A stretch of 64,000 nt of DNA from Hericium rajendrae. Its lineage: Eukaryota; Basidiomycota; Agaricomycetes; Russulales; Hericiaceae. The DNA is taken from contig CM065890.1 in assembly GCA_033439255.1 (NCBI GenBank), positions 1,426,001-1,490,000 on the forward strand, in the 5' to 3' direction. Every line of letters begins with the position of its first letter. Positions within the stretch are counted from its first letter, which is position 1. The position numbers were made by a program, and so were the translations under genes. The notes below the pieces were generated by a model. That model was not told where the DNA came from, searched no databases, and saw only the letters and a program-made list of their open reading frames with translations. Shown here in pieces: positions 1 through 11,951 of this stretch.

Positions 1-1690
1 TCTCAAAAAGGAAGGCGTCGTCGTTGAAAACGACAGCCTCGCCGGCGAGCAGCAAGACTGCGGTATGCAGAGACAGTTGCTGCCTCCCTCACCAACCTTC
101 TGTCCTCCACTTATGTGTCTCAAGACCATTCAAAGTTTGTCATCCGCAAAAATGTCTACGAAAGTGGGAGGAAGCCTGGGCTCAGCCTCGTGCATGGCAC
201 GCAATGCAGCGGGCATGCGTTTTGCACGAGGCTGCTATGCTCGAGATAAGTACCCACTGGGATATGATCCGCACAGGTCTACGCACTTCTTCTGCCCATT
301 GCACGCAGAGCTGGCTCTCCATTCTCGGGAAATTATCCTCATCGTGCTCGTCCTCGCGGAATCCGCCCGCTTCTTCCAGGCAACTCGCGCAGGTATGAGC
401 GATAATAATATCTCGGACATCGACAGAAGTAATCTCCACCGACACGATTGTGCTGTGGTATGCATCATCGCTTCTTCTAGAGCCGCACCCTCCGAGGGGA
501 GCAGGCACTGCAGGCGCGTCAGCTGCTCCAGCCCGAAGCAATGATATCCCTTCGAACAGACGATCCATGCAACATTCATATTTCCCAGGAAGCGCAGCAC
601 AGACGGGTCGTGGCCTCTGCATATTCCGCTGCATCGAGGCAGCCGGCGGCTTGGCTTGGTGCCCGGGCTCTGCCATATGCTCGTGCACGTGTGGGGAATA
701 CTACACGAGATGATGCGATATTGGACCTCCGTTCCTTCGTCCCTTCATCTCGCTAAGATTCGTCTTCGTCTCCATTCTATCCTAGCGCACGGCGGGATGC
801 AGGATGCCCTATCATTCGGTGGGACGGAATAGGCGCATCGCCGGTATCTCTGCGTGGGGGAGATCCAGAGGTGCGCAGGTACGCGGCGGCAGAGACAAGC
901 CGGGGCGCAGCGCTGGTTGGCTGCTGGGCCGGCCATTAATGAGGGGTTGATAGTCTTTGAAACCGTCGAGATCCAGATCGAAGCCGGTGAGGTGCTATCT
1001 CGAGTTTCGACCGTTGTCTAACCACCTGTGGATATATGAGTTGCTCACCTTCGCAGAAATGACATAACGACCAGGCTTCATCTCGCGTCCTGGGCCAATT
1101 GATATGGTTAAATGAAAGCAAGAGTGGAGACCGAGGCCGTCGCCAGAGAGGCGTGGTCTATTCGAGCCGTCGCACCAGAGGGCCCTGTCGTAATGCGCCG
1201 TATCTTCAAACCTGATTCGTGCATTGGCAGTGATGCCCGTTTCGTACCCTATGGAGCGTCATAGAAGACGAAGACACGTTGGGTTCGCGATCGGAACCTC
1301 GGGCTTCGGGCTGTAAGCAACTTCTGGAAGAGAGGTAGTGGGTCATCCGCTCAGGCATCAGCGGCCGCCAGTCACAAGCTGGTTCGCAATACTGTATTGA
1401 TCCATAACCCACCTTAAACGCATCTCCGTGTATATCGGTCCTCCGCCTGCGAATTTGTCCAGATATGCACCTATTGACTCTGAATTTGCAGAAGTCTCCA
1501 CCTTGTTCGCGACACGACAAGCGCGGCCGTCCAACCACCGTCCATGACGACCAGGCCATTGCAACGATGCCCAAGAAGCTCTGTCGCGGCTCATCCATCG
1601 TTCCGGACCTTCGCGCAGATCCCCGCATCGCAGGCGCACACCTACGCACACCGTTTGACCACCACGGGACCAACAAGGCTCAATAAGTCA
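1..1690 (-). other. unresolved coding-like region, minus strand, left edge
   Basis: No family was recognised. The minus strand holds a chain of overlapping short open stretches in changing frames that read like protein rather than noise. One is a hydrophobic acidic end (AVLLLAGEAVVFNDDAFLFE) at about 1-60. Another runs at about 235-600, and two lie in different frames at about 1206-1676. This is what a multi-exon or frameshifted minus-strand gene running off the left edge would look like. Splice sites could not be joined into one convincing model. It could equally be decayed sequence. Low confidence. Confidence 0.22.
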
Positions 1691-4055
1691 GTTGTTGTTC
1701 TCCAAGTGCGACGCGGAATCGAAGCCACAGGAGGTGCGCATGTCCCAATTGGGCGCAAGGCAGATAAAGTGACAGTCGCCCACACCCCGGACGCTATCGC
1801 CATATATCTGATGCGCGTCAGCATCTGGCTCTCATCGGAAGCAAAGCATATGGCGTACTTCAAGAAGCGCGCGATTGTCTAACGCACGTGGCGATCTGCA
1901 GCGCGATCCAGCGGTCAGCGGTGCGCTACCAAACAGAATACAAGAGAATACAAGGGATTCGGTGCTGTGTAGGCTGAAATTCCTCGTCTCAGTGCTGGAA
2001 GCGTAGACGGAGGCATATGATGCCGGCTGATGTTCGCGTGGGCGGCGTGGTCAGGCGAGAGCGGCGCTCGACCGCCACTGCTCAGGGACGCTGCTGTCAA
2101 CATGTGAGCAACGCTAAATCTGGGCCTGCGAAGTTCAGTCGGCAAGCATGTCCGCTCAGGTGAGAAGCACTGACGCGGTTAGTCTGTCGCCGGCGATATT
2201 CCGTCATATCGTCTAGACACAGGGATCATCAGGAACGATGGTCAATATCGGTTCTGGACCCATTACTGAGTCCGCGAGCCCTGAAACTCGCTGAAGCTCC
2301 AAGATCAAACTGTGCGCTTTGACCTGGCTGCTGCAGCTGTCGATAGGCTATCGAGAGGAAGGTTCAGCGGCTGAAACCACGGCAGAACTCAAGACAAGTC
2401 CGCCTTACGAAGAACGACTGACGGAGTGGAGAGAAGCCTGAACGGGTTCCATCAAAAAAGAATCCTGATGAAAGACATGATTTTGGGTATACGAAGAAGC
2501 CGCGCCAGTAAAGGCCAAGCTTGAATCTCCGGGGCATCCGGCGGTTCAGAGACAAAATCGGATTAGAAAACGGGAGACAGGCGTGACAAATACTGTCTGA
2601 TAACCTCATTTTGGTGGCCGATAAGGACTTGCCGTTGATTGCATCATCTTATCATCTTTGTTACGATTGCGGCGCGTTAATTAGATCCCATCGATTGTGG
2701 GCGACCAGGGGCGATCCCTCCTCGACGCGGAGGCAAATAGCACTTATTCTAGTCCTACACGAGGCAACACGAGGCGACATGAGGTTCTCTTGATCCATAT
2801 GTGTCCATACTTTGTCGCGCCTTTATATCTAATGGCCAAGATTTCTGTGCTGCTGACTTGAGCTGGAAAGATCATGCGATAAAAACCACCGTGCGATTGC
2901 GTGCCGCACAAGCCGCGCTTGCTCCGATGGCTTTTGATTTCCTGCAGCTGGAATTAATTTATAAGCATCAAATGGAAGATCAAAATATAAGGCCCTACTC
3001 ATCGAGTTATCCAACTCGATTGACCGCAAATCTGCGGATTTCGAGATTAGAGTTCGGGCCTGATTGAGGTTCATGCGAGCGAGCGCCATGGACATCTGGC
3101 GCGAGGGCTGCCAACGGCATAGCGTCGCTCAACAAGCACCGTCGGTAGGAGCTTTGATGTCCCACTTCAGAAATGGGGATAGCTTCGACGCCGAGCCAGA
3201 AAATAGGCTGTCGCATAGCGATGAGCGACGAGGGGCACTGGAAGGAAGAGTCGAGCAGTGTTTCAACCCGAAAGACGGACGAGCAAGATAGACGCGCGAT
3301 GCCATAAACGTCCAAGGCGGTCTGTTGTAAATATTCGACGCCCCATGATCAAAGGGAAACAAGAAGCACTAAAGCGGGAAGCTGGTATCTGCACCACAAC
3401 CAGCGGTGCGCACTGATGTCAGCCTAAATCAGCGGCAAACTGGGTAACCTGAAGGGCTGCTACTAATACCAAGGCACTGAACGAAGTTGGGGATGGGTCG
3501 CTGTCCCCTTAGCGCTTCCATGATTCCCTTGATACTTTGGTCAAACCTGGATGTGGCACAGGGCGTGTGGAACGAGCAGTCGGAGGTCCGCGAGGCGAGA
3601 AACGGAGGCAAATGTGGAGCCAAACGGGACTCGAGAAGGATCAGATGCTGGCAAAATGTTTTCCACGTGTTGTTTTCGCCGGCGGAAGCCGGGCATCAGA
3701 CTCCGCTTTGACGAGGGAAACTTTCCAAAAGAGGAAGGCGGGTGGATGAGATGGCCGGGGCAGATTCGAGCTCCTCCTGCTTGCCCTGTACGTATCTGTA
3801 AGTCTTAGCGCGAACCTGATTTCTGGTAAATTAAATCTGGATGTCGGCCTTCGTCACGGACCCTAATTTATACAACATTGATTCCCGTGTCCACGGTCAG
3901 TGCTCCTCATCCTATCTATAAAGCTGCGTTATCCTCTCAAATGCCCTTTCCGCGATCGTAATCGTCGCTCCCTTCGATTCTGTTTTGCTCATCCCTCGTA
4001 TCCGCATTGAGCCTTCCCTCTCGTTCGTTCACCCGTGCTCTCCAAAACATTGACC
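1691..4055. other. intergenic region, no gene seen
   Basis: Only short open frames on both strands, with no recognisable domain, repeat or RNA gene. The last ~150 bases are pyrimidine-rich, as expected for the 5' UTR and promoter-proximal part of the HMG-box gene that follows. Confidence 0.5.
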
Positions 4056-5667
4056 ATGCCTGCTGAGCGTACAAGAAGTGCGAAGAAGGAGGAGGGAAGT
4101 GGTGAGTGTAGTGTATTGAATGGATGATACCAAACCACTCATATTCTACAGGTATCCAACTTACTTGGACTGCGCCTATCGAACCCATGGCACAGTCTGG
4201 CATTGTATTCGCCCCCAACGTGACGCCCGGGACATTCAACGAGCCAAGCCCACCTGCTGAGCCCAAGATCCTCCCCTCCCTGTTCCCAGACGGCACGGAG
4301 GATCCCAGCCCGCGCCGTCCTGGCCACGGGAAGAAGAAGCCGGAAGACCACATCCCTCGTCCCCCGAACGCCTTCATCCTCTTCCGCTCCTCGTTCATCA
4401 AGAGCCAGCACGTCACCTCCGAGGTCGAGACGAACCACAGCACGCTGTCCAAGATCATCGGCATCACCTGGCAGAACATGCCGCACGCGGAGCGCGAGTT
4501 CTGGCACACCAAGGCGCGCGTCGCGCAGGCCGAGCACAAGAAGAAGTGGCCCGACTACGCCTTCCGCCCGCACCACATGCGCGGCAAGGGCGGCGGCACC
4601 GAGAAGCGCAAGGTGCGGGAGGTGGGCCCGAAGGACCCCAAGCGCTGCCAGAAGATCGCCGACCTGCTCGTCGAGGGCAAGAAGGGCGCCGACCTCGAGG
4701 CCGCCATACAGGAGTTCGATCGCCACCACGTCGCACCCGTCATCACGCGCTTCGAGACGCCGCTCACCGCGAGGATGTTCCGCCGGTCGTCGTCCGAGCC
4801 CGCGCCAGACACTGAACCATCTGCGCCTGCGTTCTTGCGCCCGGCCCCCAAGTCGTCTCGCCGTCTGCGTGCTGTCAGCACGCAGCCCTCGTTGTGTAAG
4901 AGGCGGCCTGAGGTGAAGCCAGAGGCGCCTTCCAGCTCGCCCGAGACGACGCCATCGCAGGACGACGACGTCGACGACTCAATGCCCCCTCTTGTTCTTC
5001 CGCCGATGTCCCTGGACATGGACTTCACGTTCACTGCAAAGCAATACCCTTCATTTGTCAGTATTTCTCGCCTTCAACCTCTTGTATACTTGGCTTATCT
5101 CTGTGTGATAGGATCTCAACACGTTCGTTTTCAGCGACTCCCCCGCGCCCGCGCAATACATCGATACCTGCGATCCCCTAACTCCAATATCGCCGACGGA
5201 GATCGATTCTCCCTTCGCCCCGACAGAGTTCAGAGTCCATCCCATTCGCAGCACGCCCCTACGCGACACCATCTCCCTCGTTCTCCGGCTCGTTCTATGG
5301 CGAATGGCACGACTCGTCGTTCTCCGACATGTCCACCGCGTCGCAGGACTACTCGACACAGGGCTCATCGTTCGATCTGGCAGCATGCAAGCCGTATGAC
5401 ATGCAGCCCATCTTTGAGCACAACGCATACAACGGCGGCGATATGCTGCAGCCGCCCTATCCGATGGGACTCGCGGACGCGGGCAACCTTCCTCCCTTCG
5501 CGAATCACACCCCGGAGTCGACGTCGTTCCCCTCATACGATGGGCTCTGTCCTCCCGCGCCGCCTTCGAGAGGCCGCTTCGCATACCCTACCCACAGATC
5601 CGACGCTCACCTGGATGTCAGCCTCTCGGACTACCTCGCGCAACCCATTCCGAATTACACAATCTGA
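4056..5667 (+). CDS. HMG-box transcription factor (MATA_HMG-like), paralog 1
   Basis: Predicted nuclear DNA-binding protein. Exon 1 is 4056-4101 (MPAERTRSAKKEEGSG); a 50-nt GT-AG intron (4102-4151) joins it in frame to the main exon. The HMG box begins with IPRPPNAFILFRSSF, continues ETNHSTLSKIIG, then W..MP..ER.FW and A..EHKKKWPDYAFRP, which is the complete helix pattern of the family. A basic, Ser/Pro-rich middle and an acidic DDDVDDSMPP patch follow. A second intron ends at 5111 (TAG). The following exon (DLNTFVFSDSPAPAQYIDT) reads well to about 5225, and then the plausible protein continues in the +1 frame (SGSFYGEWHDSSFSDMSTAS) to the stop at 5665-5667. That shift is either a consensus indel or an intron I could not place. 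HMG-box gene 2 at 33.6-35.5 kb is its paralog, sharing APNVTP near the N terminus. The target genes cannot be told from sequence. Confidence 0.85.
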
Positions 5668-8209
5668 CGACAGGTTCCTGTTTCGTGGATGTTCTTCTCT
5701 TGTTGTTGATGTAAAACTTGTTCTCCCGAGGGAAGTGCGGAGGGTTACGAAGCGGATTCAACCTTGTATTCAGTATTGTGTCCTTTCCGGACTCTGTTTC
5801 CCATCACTGTATCATTCGTTCACACCCTACCTTCGCGCCCGCCATGCGAGCTAATGCGGAGGCCATTTGTGCCCGTACCCTTGTTTATTTGTAAATAGTA
5901 TTAGCGACACCTTTGTAGATATCATTTCATACCTGTCTCCAATCCAGCACACATGTCGACATTTGCGAGGGACGGCGAGGCAACGTGGGAAGGCGAAGAA
6001 AACGTTCGGCGTCAGCTGACGAATGATGGAAAAAAAATAAGGTTGTTTCCCGCCTGTCCTCGTGTGGCCAGACATGATAAGCAGGGAATGGAAGTTCCAG
6101 AACCCGAAAGTGTACACGTGCGGGCGCATTTCCGCATCCAATGGCCAAAAAGATGCTCGAACCTTGCGCCGCGCACGTAATAATTCGATGAAGGCGCGCA
6201 TGGACGTTCCCGACATTGTACAGATTAGATGCAAGTCGGAGGGCGGAGGCGGCTGATGGCCGACGGCTGAAAGGGATCAGGGCAAGTACCTGTGGCGATG
6301 GAGAGCCGCGGTAGTGACGCAAACGAGGGAAGCGTTGAGAAGATCCGGTAGGACACAATGTTGCCACAGTTGCCACAGTGTCGCCACAACGTCGCCGACT
6401 GACAGGAAGACACGACGATCCAAAAAGTTAACGGAATATCCAAGCCGGAGGACCGCCGCGTGGAAATCATATTTGCGACTTCCATGAGAAAATCGCAAAT
6501 CGGGGGTCGCAATGGGCCGAGAAACAAAGTTTGCCACGCGAAAAGCAAAGTTTGCGGACATGGGCCACGATTCCTGTAAGGCCGCGGCGGCCGACGCCGG
6601 CGCAGAAGATCCGAAAGAAGGCAACTGCGGCGGAAAAAATTCGGGAAGTCTGCTGACACTTTTGACAACGTCATGCCTGAAAACAGAGTAATGATGGGCT
6701 TCAGATGTGGCGCTAAGGGCAGGGTCTACGTCAAAGAACAGCCATCGATATGAGGAGGGCACGCGGCGACGGACGTACGGGCGACACAACCGACCCTTCC
6801 ACTTCGAGGTAAGGGTACGCCTAGCGTGGCTGTCATGAGCGACGAAACCGAGATTAAATTCCGTGAGGAAGCGACGGGGCATCTGGGCCGTGGTGGATGC
6901 ATCCTCGAGCTGATCGGCCAATGACCAAGAAAGTGCTGGGGATGCAGAGAATGACAATACGACAGATGTAACGGAGCCGCGTTTGCGGAGAGTTTGACCG
7001 CGTGTCGCTCCTGATAGAAAGCGAGATGCGATATCCAAAGGCGAGGGTGGGTAGATAATCGTGTCGTAATGACCTAGGACCAGCCGGAAGTCGTGGGTCG
7101 CCTGTATGCAAAGATCCGTTTGTCGAGGAGTAAGGAAGTCCACATAAACAAAATTAAGAATACTTTGAATTTGCTTCCGGTCTTTTCGGTAAGCGCCAAG
7201 AGAGGAAGCGCTTGACGCTGGAGCTCATAGCGGGAGAGGGCCACAAAAATGAGCCACCCTCGGTGGGTGAGGGGGGAATGATGGACACAACTTGGATAGC
7301 ACCGTGTAATTTATATGGATCGCAGAGGCTCTGCATTTTAGGGATCGGACCCCTGACGGGGAGACAAAGGAGAAGCAAGACTCGGAGGAACGCGTGATTG
7401 TGGCTCGCATCCCAATTTGGCAAAGATGGTATGTTGCGGCGCTGGCGCTTCTGATCTCGTAGCCTCCTGTTGATGGCTGGCGGTCCCATCCTTATTGTTC
7501 AAAAAATGAGAGTGAGACATCTTCTCTTGTTTACAAAATGTGTATCAAAAAACTTAGCGTGCAGAACGGCAGAATATATGCTATGTGCCTGTTAGCGTAT
7601 GCTTCATTAGTGAAACGTGGAAAGAAGATGGCAGGAGGAACGCATACAGCCTCCATCGAACTCGCCGGGAATGGACAGCCCCTAAGCTGTCTCTCACGAT
7701 AATGACTCCTTGCATCACTTGTTCCATGGACGATGGACGATGGCCAGAAAAAGAGAACAAAAGGCGACAGCCACCGACATTTCCACTCATGAAGAGTGAT
7801 TCGGCGCCTTTAGGCAGCTTTAATATCTCAAATGAAATCAGTGAACAGTGCACGGTGGGGACATTCTTGCAGACTCACCGAACAGAAATCGAATTCGGAC
7901 CCAAAAGCAGAGGGACGAGCGCCGAGCGTTTGATGTCAAAATCCATCATATGGCGTATCGACGGGAATATTCCCGCCCGCTTCATAGCAGACTTCACTGC
8001 ATCAGCTGGAATGTTTTCCGTCGTCGTTGGGGTTTTGTCGTGCGTTCCAGTTGTGCATGGCGTCAAGAATGGAGGAAACAAACATGAGTTGGGGACGTCG
8101 CCGCCGCATTGCCGCCACGCGTCGGGCGTCGCGACGTGTCACAAGATCACGTGCTTTCAATCACGTCACGCTAAAATCCCAAAAAAGCTAAAACATATTC
8201 CTATTTCCT
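5668..8209. other. intergenic region, no supported gene
   Basis: The 3' end of the HMG gene and then about 2.4 kb with no recognisable protein. The longest open frames (minus strand 6277-7143, plus strand 7585-8274) have no domain, no splice-site logic and an unlikely composition. The region ends at the inverted-repeat element at 8210. Confidence 0.45.
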
Positions 8210-8311
8210 GGGGGCTGCTCAATTCTGGGATGGATACTAGCCGATGGATAGAGACGTTTAGCGATGGTCGGTGAAATGGTTAAGCCGGGTTCTCGACGCC
8301 GAGGAATTCTT
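8210..8311 (+). repeat. left terminal inverted repeat of the 621-bp element
   Basis: Starts with five G residues, pairs with 8729-8830 on the opposite strand, and ends around the shared GAGGAATTCT. Confidence 0.75.
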
Positions 8312-8728
8312 GAGACGGATGCTGAGGAAATGTTCTGAGTATGAATTCGATCCAAGCAGAGAGCGCCTGCAACTTTTGAACGTGACTTTGCGTTAGTGAA
8401 ATGCGTTATGTACAAGGATGCATTCCGTATCGACCTGCCGATGCGGCGGGCCTGCGCGGAAGATATGTATGCGAACAATGGAAAACGCTGCGCAGTGCTC
8501 CCGGTGTGGGGGGGTCGGTTCACTAGTGCGGTATTCAACACATCGCCCGTGTGCACAAGTCCCGGCTGTTCAGCAAAGTAGTTCCTCTGAATCATTTGCC
8601 CTCTGCATATTCTCAAAGATTTTTGTTTGTATCTTGTTCTGAGACGAGTACATGAGCATAGTACGCAAACTTATGCACGGCTCGTCTCTGCACATTCAAA
8701 CTCAGATTGTTTACTCGCTCGTCCTTTT

Positions 8729-8830
8729 CGAGAATTCCTCGGCAAGAAACCCCGGCTTAACCATTTCACCGACCATCGCTTAACGTCTCTATCCATCGGC
8801 TAGTATCCATCCCAGAATTGAGCAGCCCCC
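8729..8830 (-). repeat. right terminal inverted repeat of the 621-bp element
   Basis: Reverse complement matches 8210-8311, nearly identical over the outer ~80 bases, and ends in five C residues at 8830. Confidence 0.75.
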
Positions 8831-8889
8831 TGAGCAAACTGATCACCGCGAGCTGACCATCCCACCCATTTGCCTCCAGTATCACTCAG

Positions 8890-9775
8890 ATGCCGGGTAA
8901 GTCAGCTGTAAAGAGGTCGGATGGCCGTATTCACGATGAGATGCGTGCGTTGTCTGTGATCTATGAGGGTTTAGACAGAGTAGATGGATCGGCGCGTTTT
9001 GGATTCGGTGCGCAATTTATCTCAGAGCCCATAACCTCCAGTTAACATCTGCGGTGAACTTATTACAGGTGATACCAAAGCTATTTCTTCGCTGTCCGGT
9101 CCTATCGAGGTTCGATTAGCAGCCGAACAGCCCTCGAAAGCGACTTTTGAAGTCAACATCCGTCCTCTGAGCAACGTACCCGGCACCGAATCGAAATCCC
9201 TTTCGGCATCCCTGCGCTCTTTACTCGCGCCTTCTCTCATCCTTTCTCGAAACCCTCGTTCTCTCATCCAACTGGTCATTCAATCGCTGACGCCCAGTCC
9301 TGCACCGGGCTTCCAGTACTCGCTGATTGCCGCGTTCATCAATGCATCGACGCTCGCGATTCTGAACGCAGGCTCAGTCCCTATGTCCGGTGTGGTGTGT
9401 GCAGTTGCTGTGGGCCGCCTACCAGCGCCAGCGGACTCTATTTCCGACGAACGATCCTTGATACTCGATCCTACGGACAAAGAGTTACTATCGGCGGACG
9501 GCGGCGGCTGCTTCGCGTTCATGTTCGCATCTGGTCTTGGAGACACCGAAGGAATGGTGCCTTCATGCAGAATGGCATGGACGAACTGGACTGCGACAGG
9601 TGGTGTTCTTGATGAGGATGAGCTGCTGCGAGCGAAGGAGTTGGCGAAGAGCGGAGCGGAACAGGTGTGGACAAAGATCAAGGCAAGCGTGGAGTACATG
9701 GACCGTTCAAGACCTGTCCCATTGCATGCACTCGCTCCGTCTCAGAGTCAAGAAAGATGTGCCCATGGCAACTGA
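8890..9775 (+). CDS. RRP46: exosome complex RNase PH-like subunit Rrp46 (EXOSC5)
   Basis: One of the six RNase PH-like ring subunits of the RNA exosome, which processes and degrades RNA 3' to 5' in nucleus and cytoplasm; the eukaryotic ring subunit is structural rather than catalytic. Exon 1 (8890-9007) gives MPGKSAVKRSDGRIHDEMRA and then ends DGSARFGFG. The 61-nt intron 9008-9068 splits the glycine codon, and exon 2 continues DTKAISSLSGPIEVRLA. DGR near the start, DGSARFGFGDTK, ASLRSLL, LVIQ and the late LDPT.KE motif are characteristic of the family. The main frame stops at 9775, giving 274 residues, a normal length. In another frame directly after the conserved part lies an acidic tail (KAEDDDDDAKMEI, to 9818). 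The native C terminus may be there if a one-base error or small intron intervenes. The promoter side abuts the inverted-repeat element. Confidence 0.88.
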
Positions 9776-10619
9776 AAAGGCAGAGGACGACGATGACGAT
9801 GCTAAGATGGAGATATGATCGCCTGGCGGTGAGTGATGATTGTCTACGGTTTGATATTATGCTGATCTCGCGCTCAAGACAGCGGTGCTCGGATCAACTC
9901 CGTGAGCTTCATTTCAGAGTCAAGCACCTGATTGCAGAACGGCATCTGATGGACAGTTTCATGGCTTGTTCATAGTGCCTTCATCATCAGGATGGTGGCT
10001 CGTGGAGGCTCATGGCTACGCTACGCTACGCATCCCCAGGCAGATATTAAGCACATCGAGCGCATTTGCATCACGAAAAAGGATTCGCTTTCGAACAAGG
10101 GAACTTCTGATAGATGGGCGCCATGGTGTTGAATAGCTCTTGTACCATACGTACGGAAGTACAAATGATTGATGGGGGCGGCGATGTATTGTCATTGTAT
10201 TACCATTGTAATGACCATCGCTCCAAATCTGTTGTCTTACCTTGTTGGAACAATAAGGCCTCCAGGGACCATCCTTGTCGATCTCAGCAGAACTGCTTTG
10301 CTTCCGTTGTGAATTACAAGTTTCCTTATTTGGGCGAAGATGAGGAGGACAAGCGCCGCGTCTCGGGTTTTCGCACTTCATGACTGTGCCAGCATAGCCT
10401 ATGGTCTTGTTTCACGGCCAGGCCGTTCACTCTCAGTACGTTCCATTTGTGTTGCCCACTCCCCAGCACGCCTTTCCTTGTAATCTAGGCACCTTTTCTT
10501 ATTTCGCTCAGTGACTAGACCTTTGCTTCGACGGTTCCTGCTGAAGATCATATTTATCGCCATCGGCAATCCCACCCTAGCATTCCCCATCGCCATTCTT
10601 TCCCCGACCCTGCATCGGC
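9776..10619. other. intergenic region, no gene seen
   Basis: 3' flank of RRP46 and 5' flank of the DUF6699 gene. No recognisable protein, RNA or repeat. The final ~150 bases are pyrimidine-rich and presumably 5' UTR. Confidence 0.5.
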
Positions 10620-11951
10620 ATGGCGTATCTTGACCCAGCTATGCCGCCTCTGGTCGACCCCACTTACACAAATCGACAAATACCTTCCACCCATGCGCCA
10701 TACAACGGGATGCCCTACCCAGCCATGGCCACCCCTGCGTGGCCCAGCTCCCCTCAAATGGATGTGTGGCCGGGCCAAGCTCCTGTCTCGCAGCCATACC
10801 AGGCCCAAGGCCAGCAGTCAATATATACACAGGGCCAGAATGCCCCACTAAACTTTGCGGCCCCGGCACCGCAGGCTTGGGATCAGATGAGGCCTCCTTC
10901 AATACACCCATATCCCGATGCACCACCACTAGCAAGCGGATTCGTGTCGGAGTATCCTCCTGCTGGGTTTAGTGCCCTGCAAGGTCGTCGCGGTACCCCG
11001 TACCCTGGTGCTACTGAAGGATCAAGTACCGGATCGAGCAGCTACGAGCCCAGTACGGGACAAAGTGCTTTTAATAATTCGCTTCAGCTGTATGATAGAG
11101 GCAGCCCGGCGACGTCATCACCCATTCTACCACGTTACGCCTTTGCGTTGTCTCCCCAACCTTCACACGCACATCGTTCAAAGTCATTGTCAGAGACGGT
11201 TATTCAACATGTACCGATCAATACAACGGGAGGAGGGCGATGGTATGATCGGCCGGGTAACTGGAGACCAGACTTCAACATGCCTCGCAGTGGGCTTGGC
11301 GCATTATTTCCCAGTTTAAAACGAGGGAAATCATTGTCACGAAGTAGGTATTCATGTATTCCTATACGTCGACCCAACGCTTACAGTAAAACATCAGCAT
11401 TATCAGACGCAGGACCACACCTTCTGAATCCCTTCATCAGATATTCGGCCCTGAGGCTCGGTGGCCAACCCGTGGTCTACGATCTACGGGACGATCTCGC
11501 GCGGATTATCTTCCGTGATCTCAAACGCCCCGTAACGGGTCACGACCTGACGCATTTCACGACGGAACCTCCACTGCCTTTCATGCGCCTATACCATCCC
11601 CATCTTCCATGGTACATCGACGTCCAGGCGGGCAACCCCGTGGGCGTGACGCTGTTTGACCTCTTCAACACGATGTATCGCACGCTGCACTCCCAAATCT
11701 CGAAGTCCGATTTCTACAACAACGATGTGACTTCGGAGGAACGCCAACGTGTGTCGGACGCGTACAAGTTCCGGTGCCATAACGATCCGCGGCGTCTGCA
11801 GAAGGGCATACGCAAAGTGGACTTCCTCCTGCGCGAGTTTATTTTCGTAGGCCTTGCAAAGGGGAGAGACGGGATGTGGGAGATGAAACACGGACATTAT
11901 AATTTTCTGGTCTTGAGGGCGCGGGGCATCCGACATGACGAAGGCACGTAA
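10620..11951 (+). CDS. DUF6699 domain protein
   Basis: Function unknown; the family is common in agaricomycetes. The N-terminal ~210 residues are Pro/Gln/Tyr/Ser-rich and look disordered (QPYQAQGQQSIYTQGQNAP). The C-terminal ~170 residues fit the DUF6699 pattern: HLLNPFIRYSAL, then VVYDLRDDL, EPPLPFMRLYHPHLPWYIDV, GVTLFDLFNTMYRTLHSQIS, and the closing FVGLAKGRDGMWEMK. A 54-nt GT-AG intron (11344-11397) can be removed without changing the frame, which brings GKSLSR next to TLSDAGPHLLNP and leaves about 425 residues. Reading through it would also stay open, so the intron is likely but not proved. The start was chosen as the first ATG of the open frame. Phospho-site-like Ser/Arg runs precede the domain. 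Confidence 0.82.
   Translation: MAYLDPAMPPLVDPTYTNRQIPSTHAPYNGMPYPAMATPAWPSSPQMDVWPGQAPVSQPYQAQGQQSIYTQGQNAPLNFAAPAPQAWDQMRPPSIHPYPDAPPLASGFVSEYPPAGFSALQGRRGTPYPGATEGSSTGSSSYEPSTGQSAFNNSLQLYDRGSPATSSPILPRYAFALSPQPSHAHRSKSLSETVIQHVPINTTGGGRWYDRPGNWRPDFNMPRSGLGALFPSLKRGKSLSRSRYSCIPIRRPNAYSKTSALSDAGPHLLNPFIRYSALRLGGQPVVYDLRDDLARIIFRDLKRPVTGHDLTHFTTEPPLPFMRLYHPHLPWYIDVQAGNPVGVTLFDLFNTMYRTLHSQISKSDFYNNDVTSEERQRVSDAYKFRCHNDPRRLQKGIRKVDFLLREFIFVGLAKGRDGMWEMKHGHYNFLVLRARGIRHDEGT

Larger units (their letters stand above)
8210..8830. mobile_element. 621-bp non-autonomous inverted-repeat (MITE-like) element
   Basis: The two ends are inverted copies of each other. The left arm, 8210 to about 8311, begins GGGGGCTGCTCAATTCTGGG. 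The reverse complement of the right arm (8830 back to about 8729) begins with the same bases. Over roughly the first 80 bases I see one clear substitution (GTTTAGCG versus GTTAAGCG); similarity continues more weakly to a shared GAGGAATTCT. The ~415-bp centre has no meaningful open frame. Long arms with a short non-coding centre fit a foldback or MITE element mobilised in trans. I see no convincing target-site duplication. The right end lies 59 bp upstream of the RRP46 start codon. Confidence 0.75.

Noticed and set aside
4056-5667. Interpretation as a mating-type locus
   Set aside because: HMG boxes do not mark the basidiomycete MAT loci; no homeodomain pair, pheromone or STE3-type receptor gene was seen nearby.
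6277-7143. 288-codon minus-strand open frame
   Set aside because: No domain, Arg/Ser/Leu-rich composition, no plausible splice context, and several competing frames of similar length overlap it.
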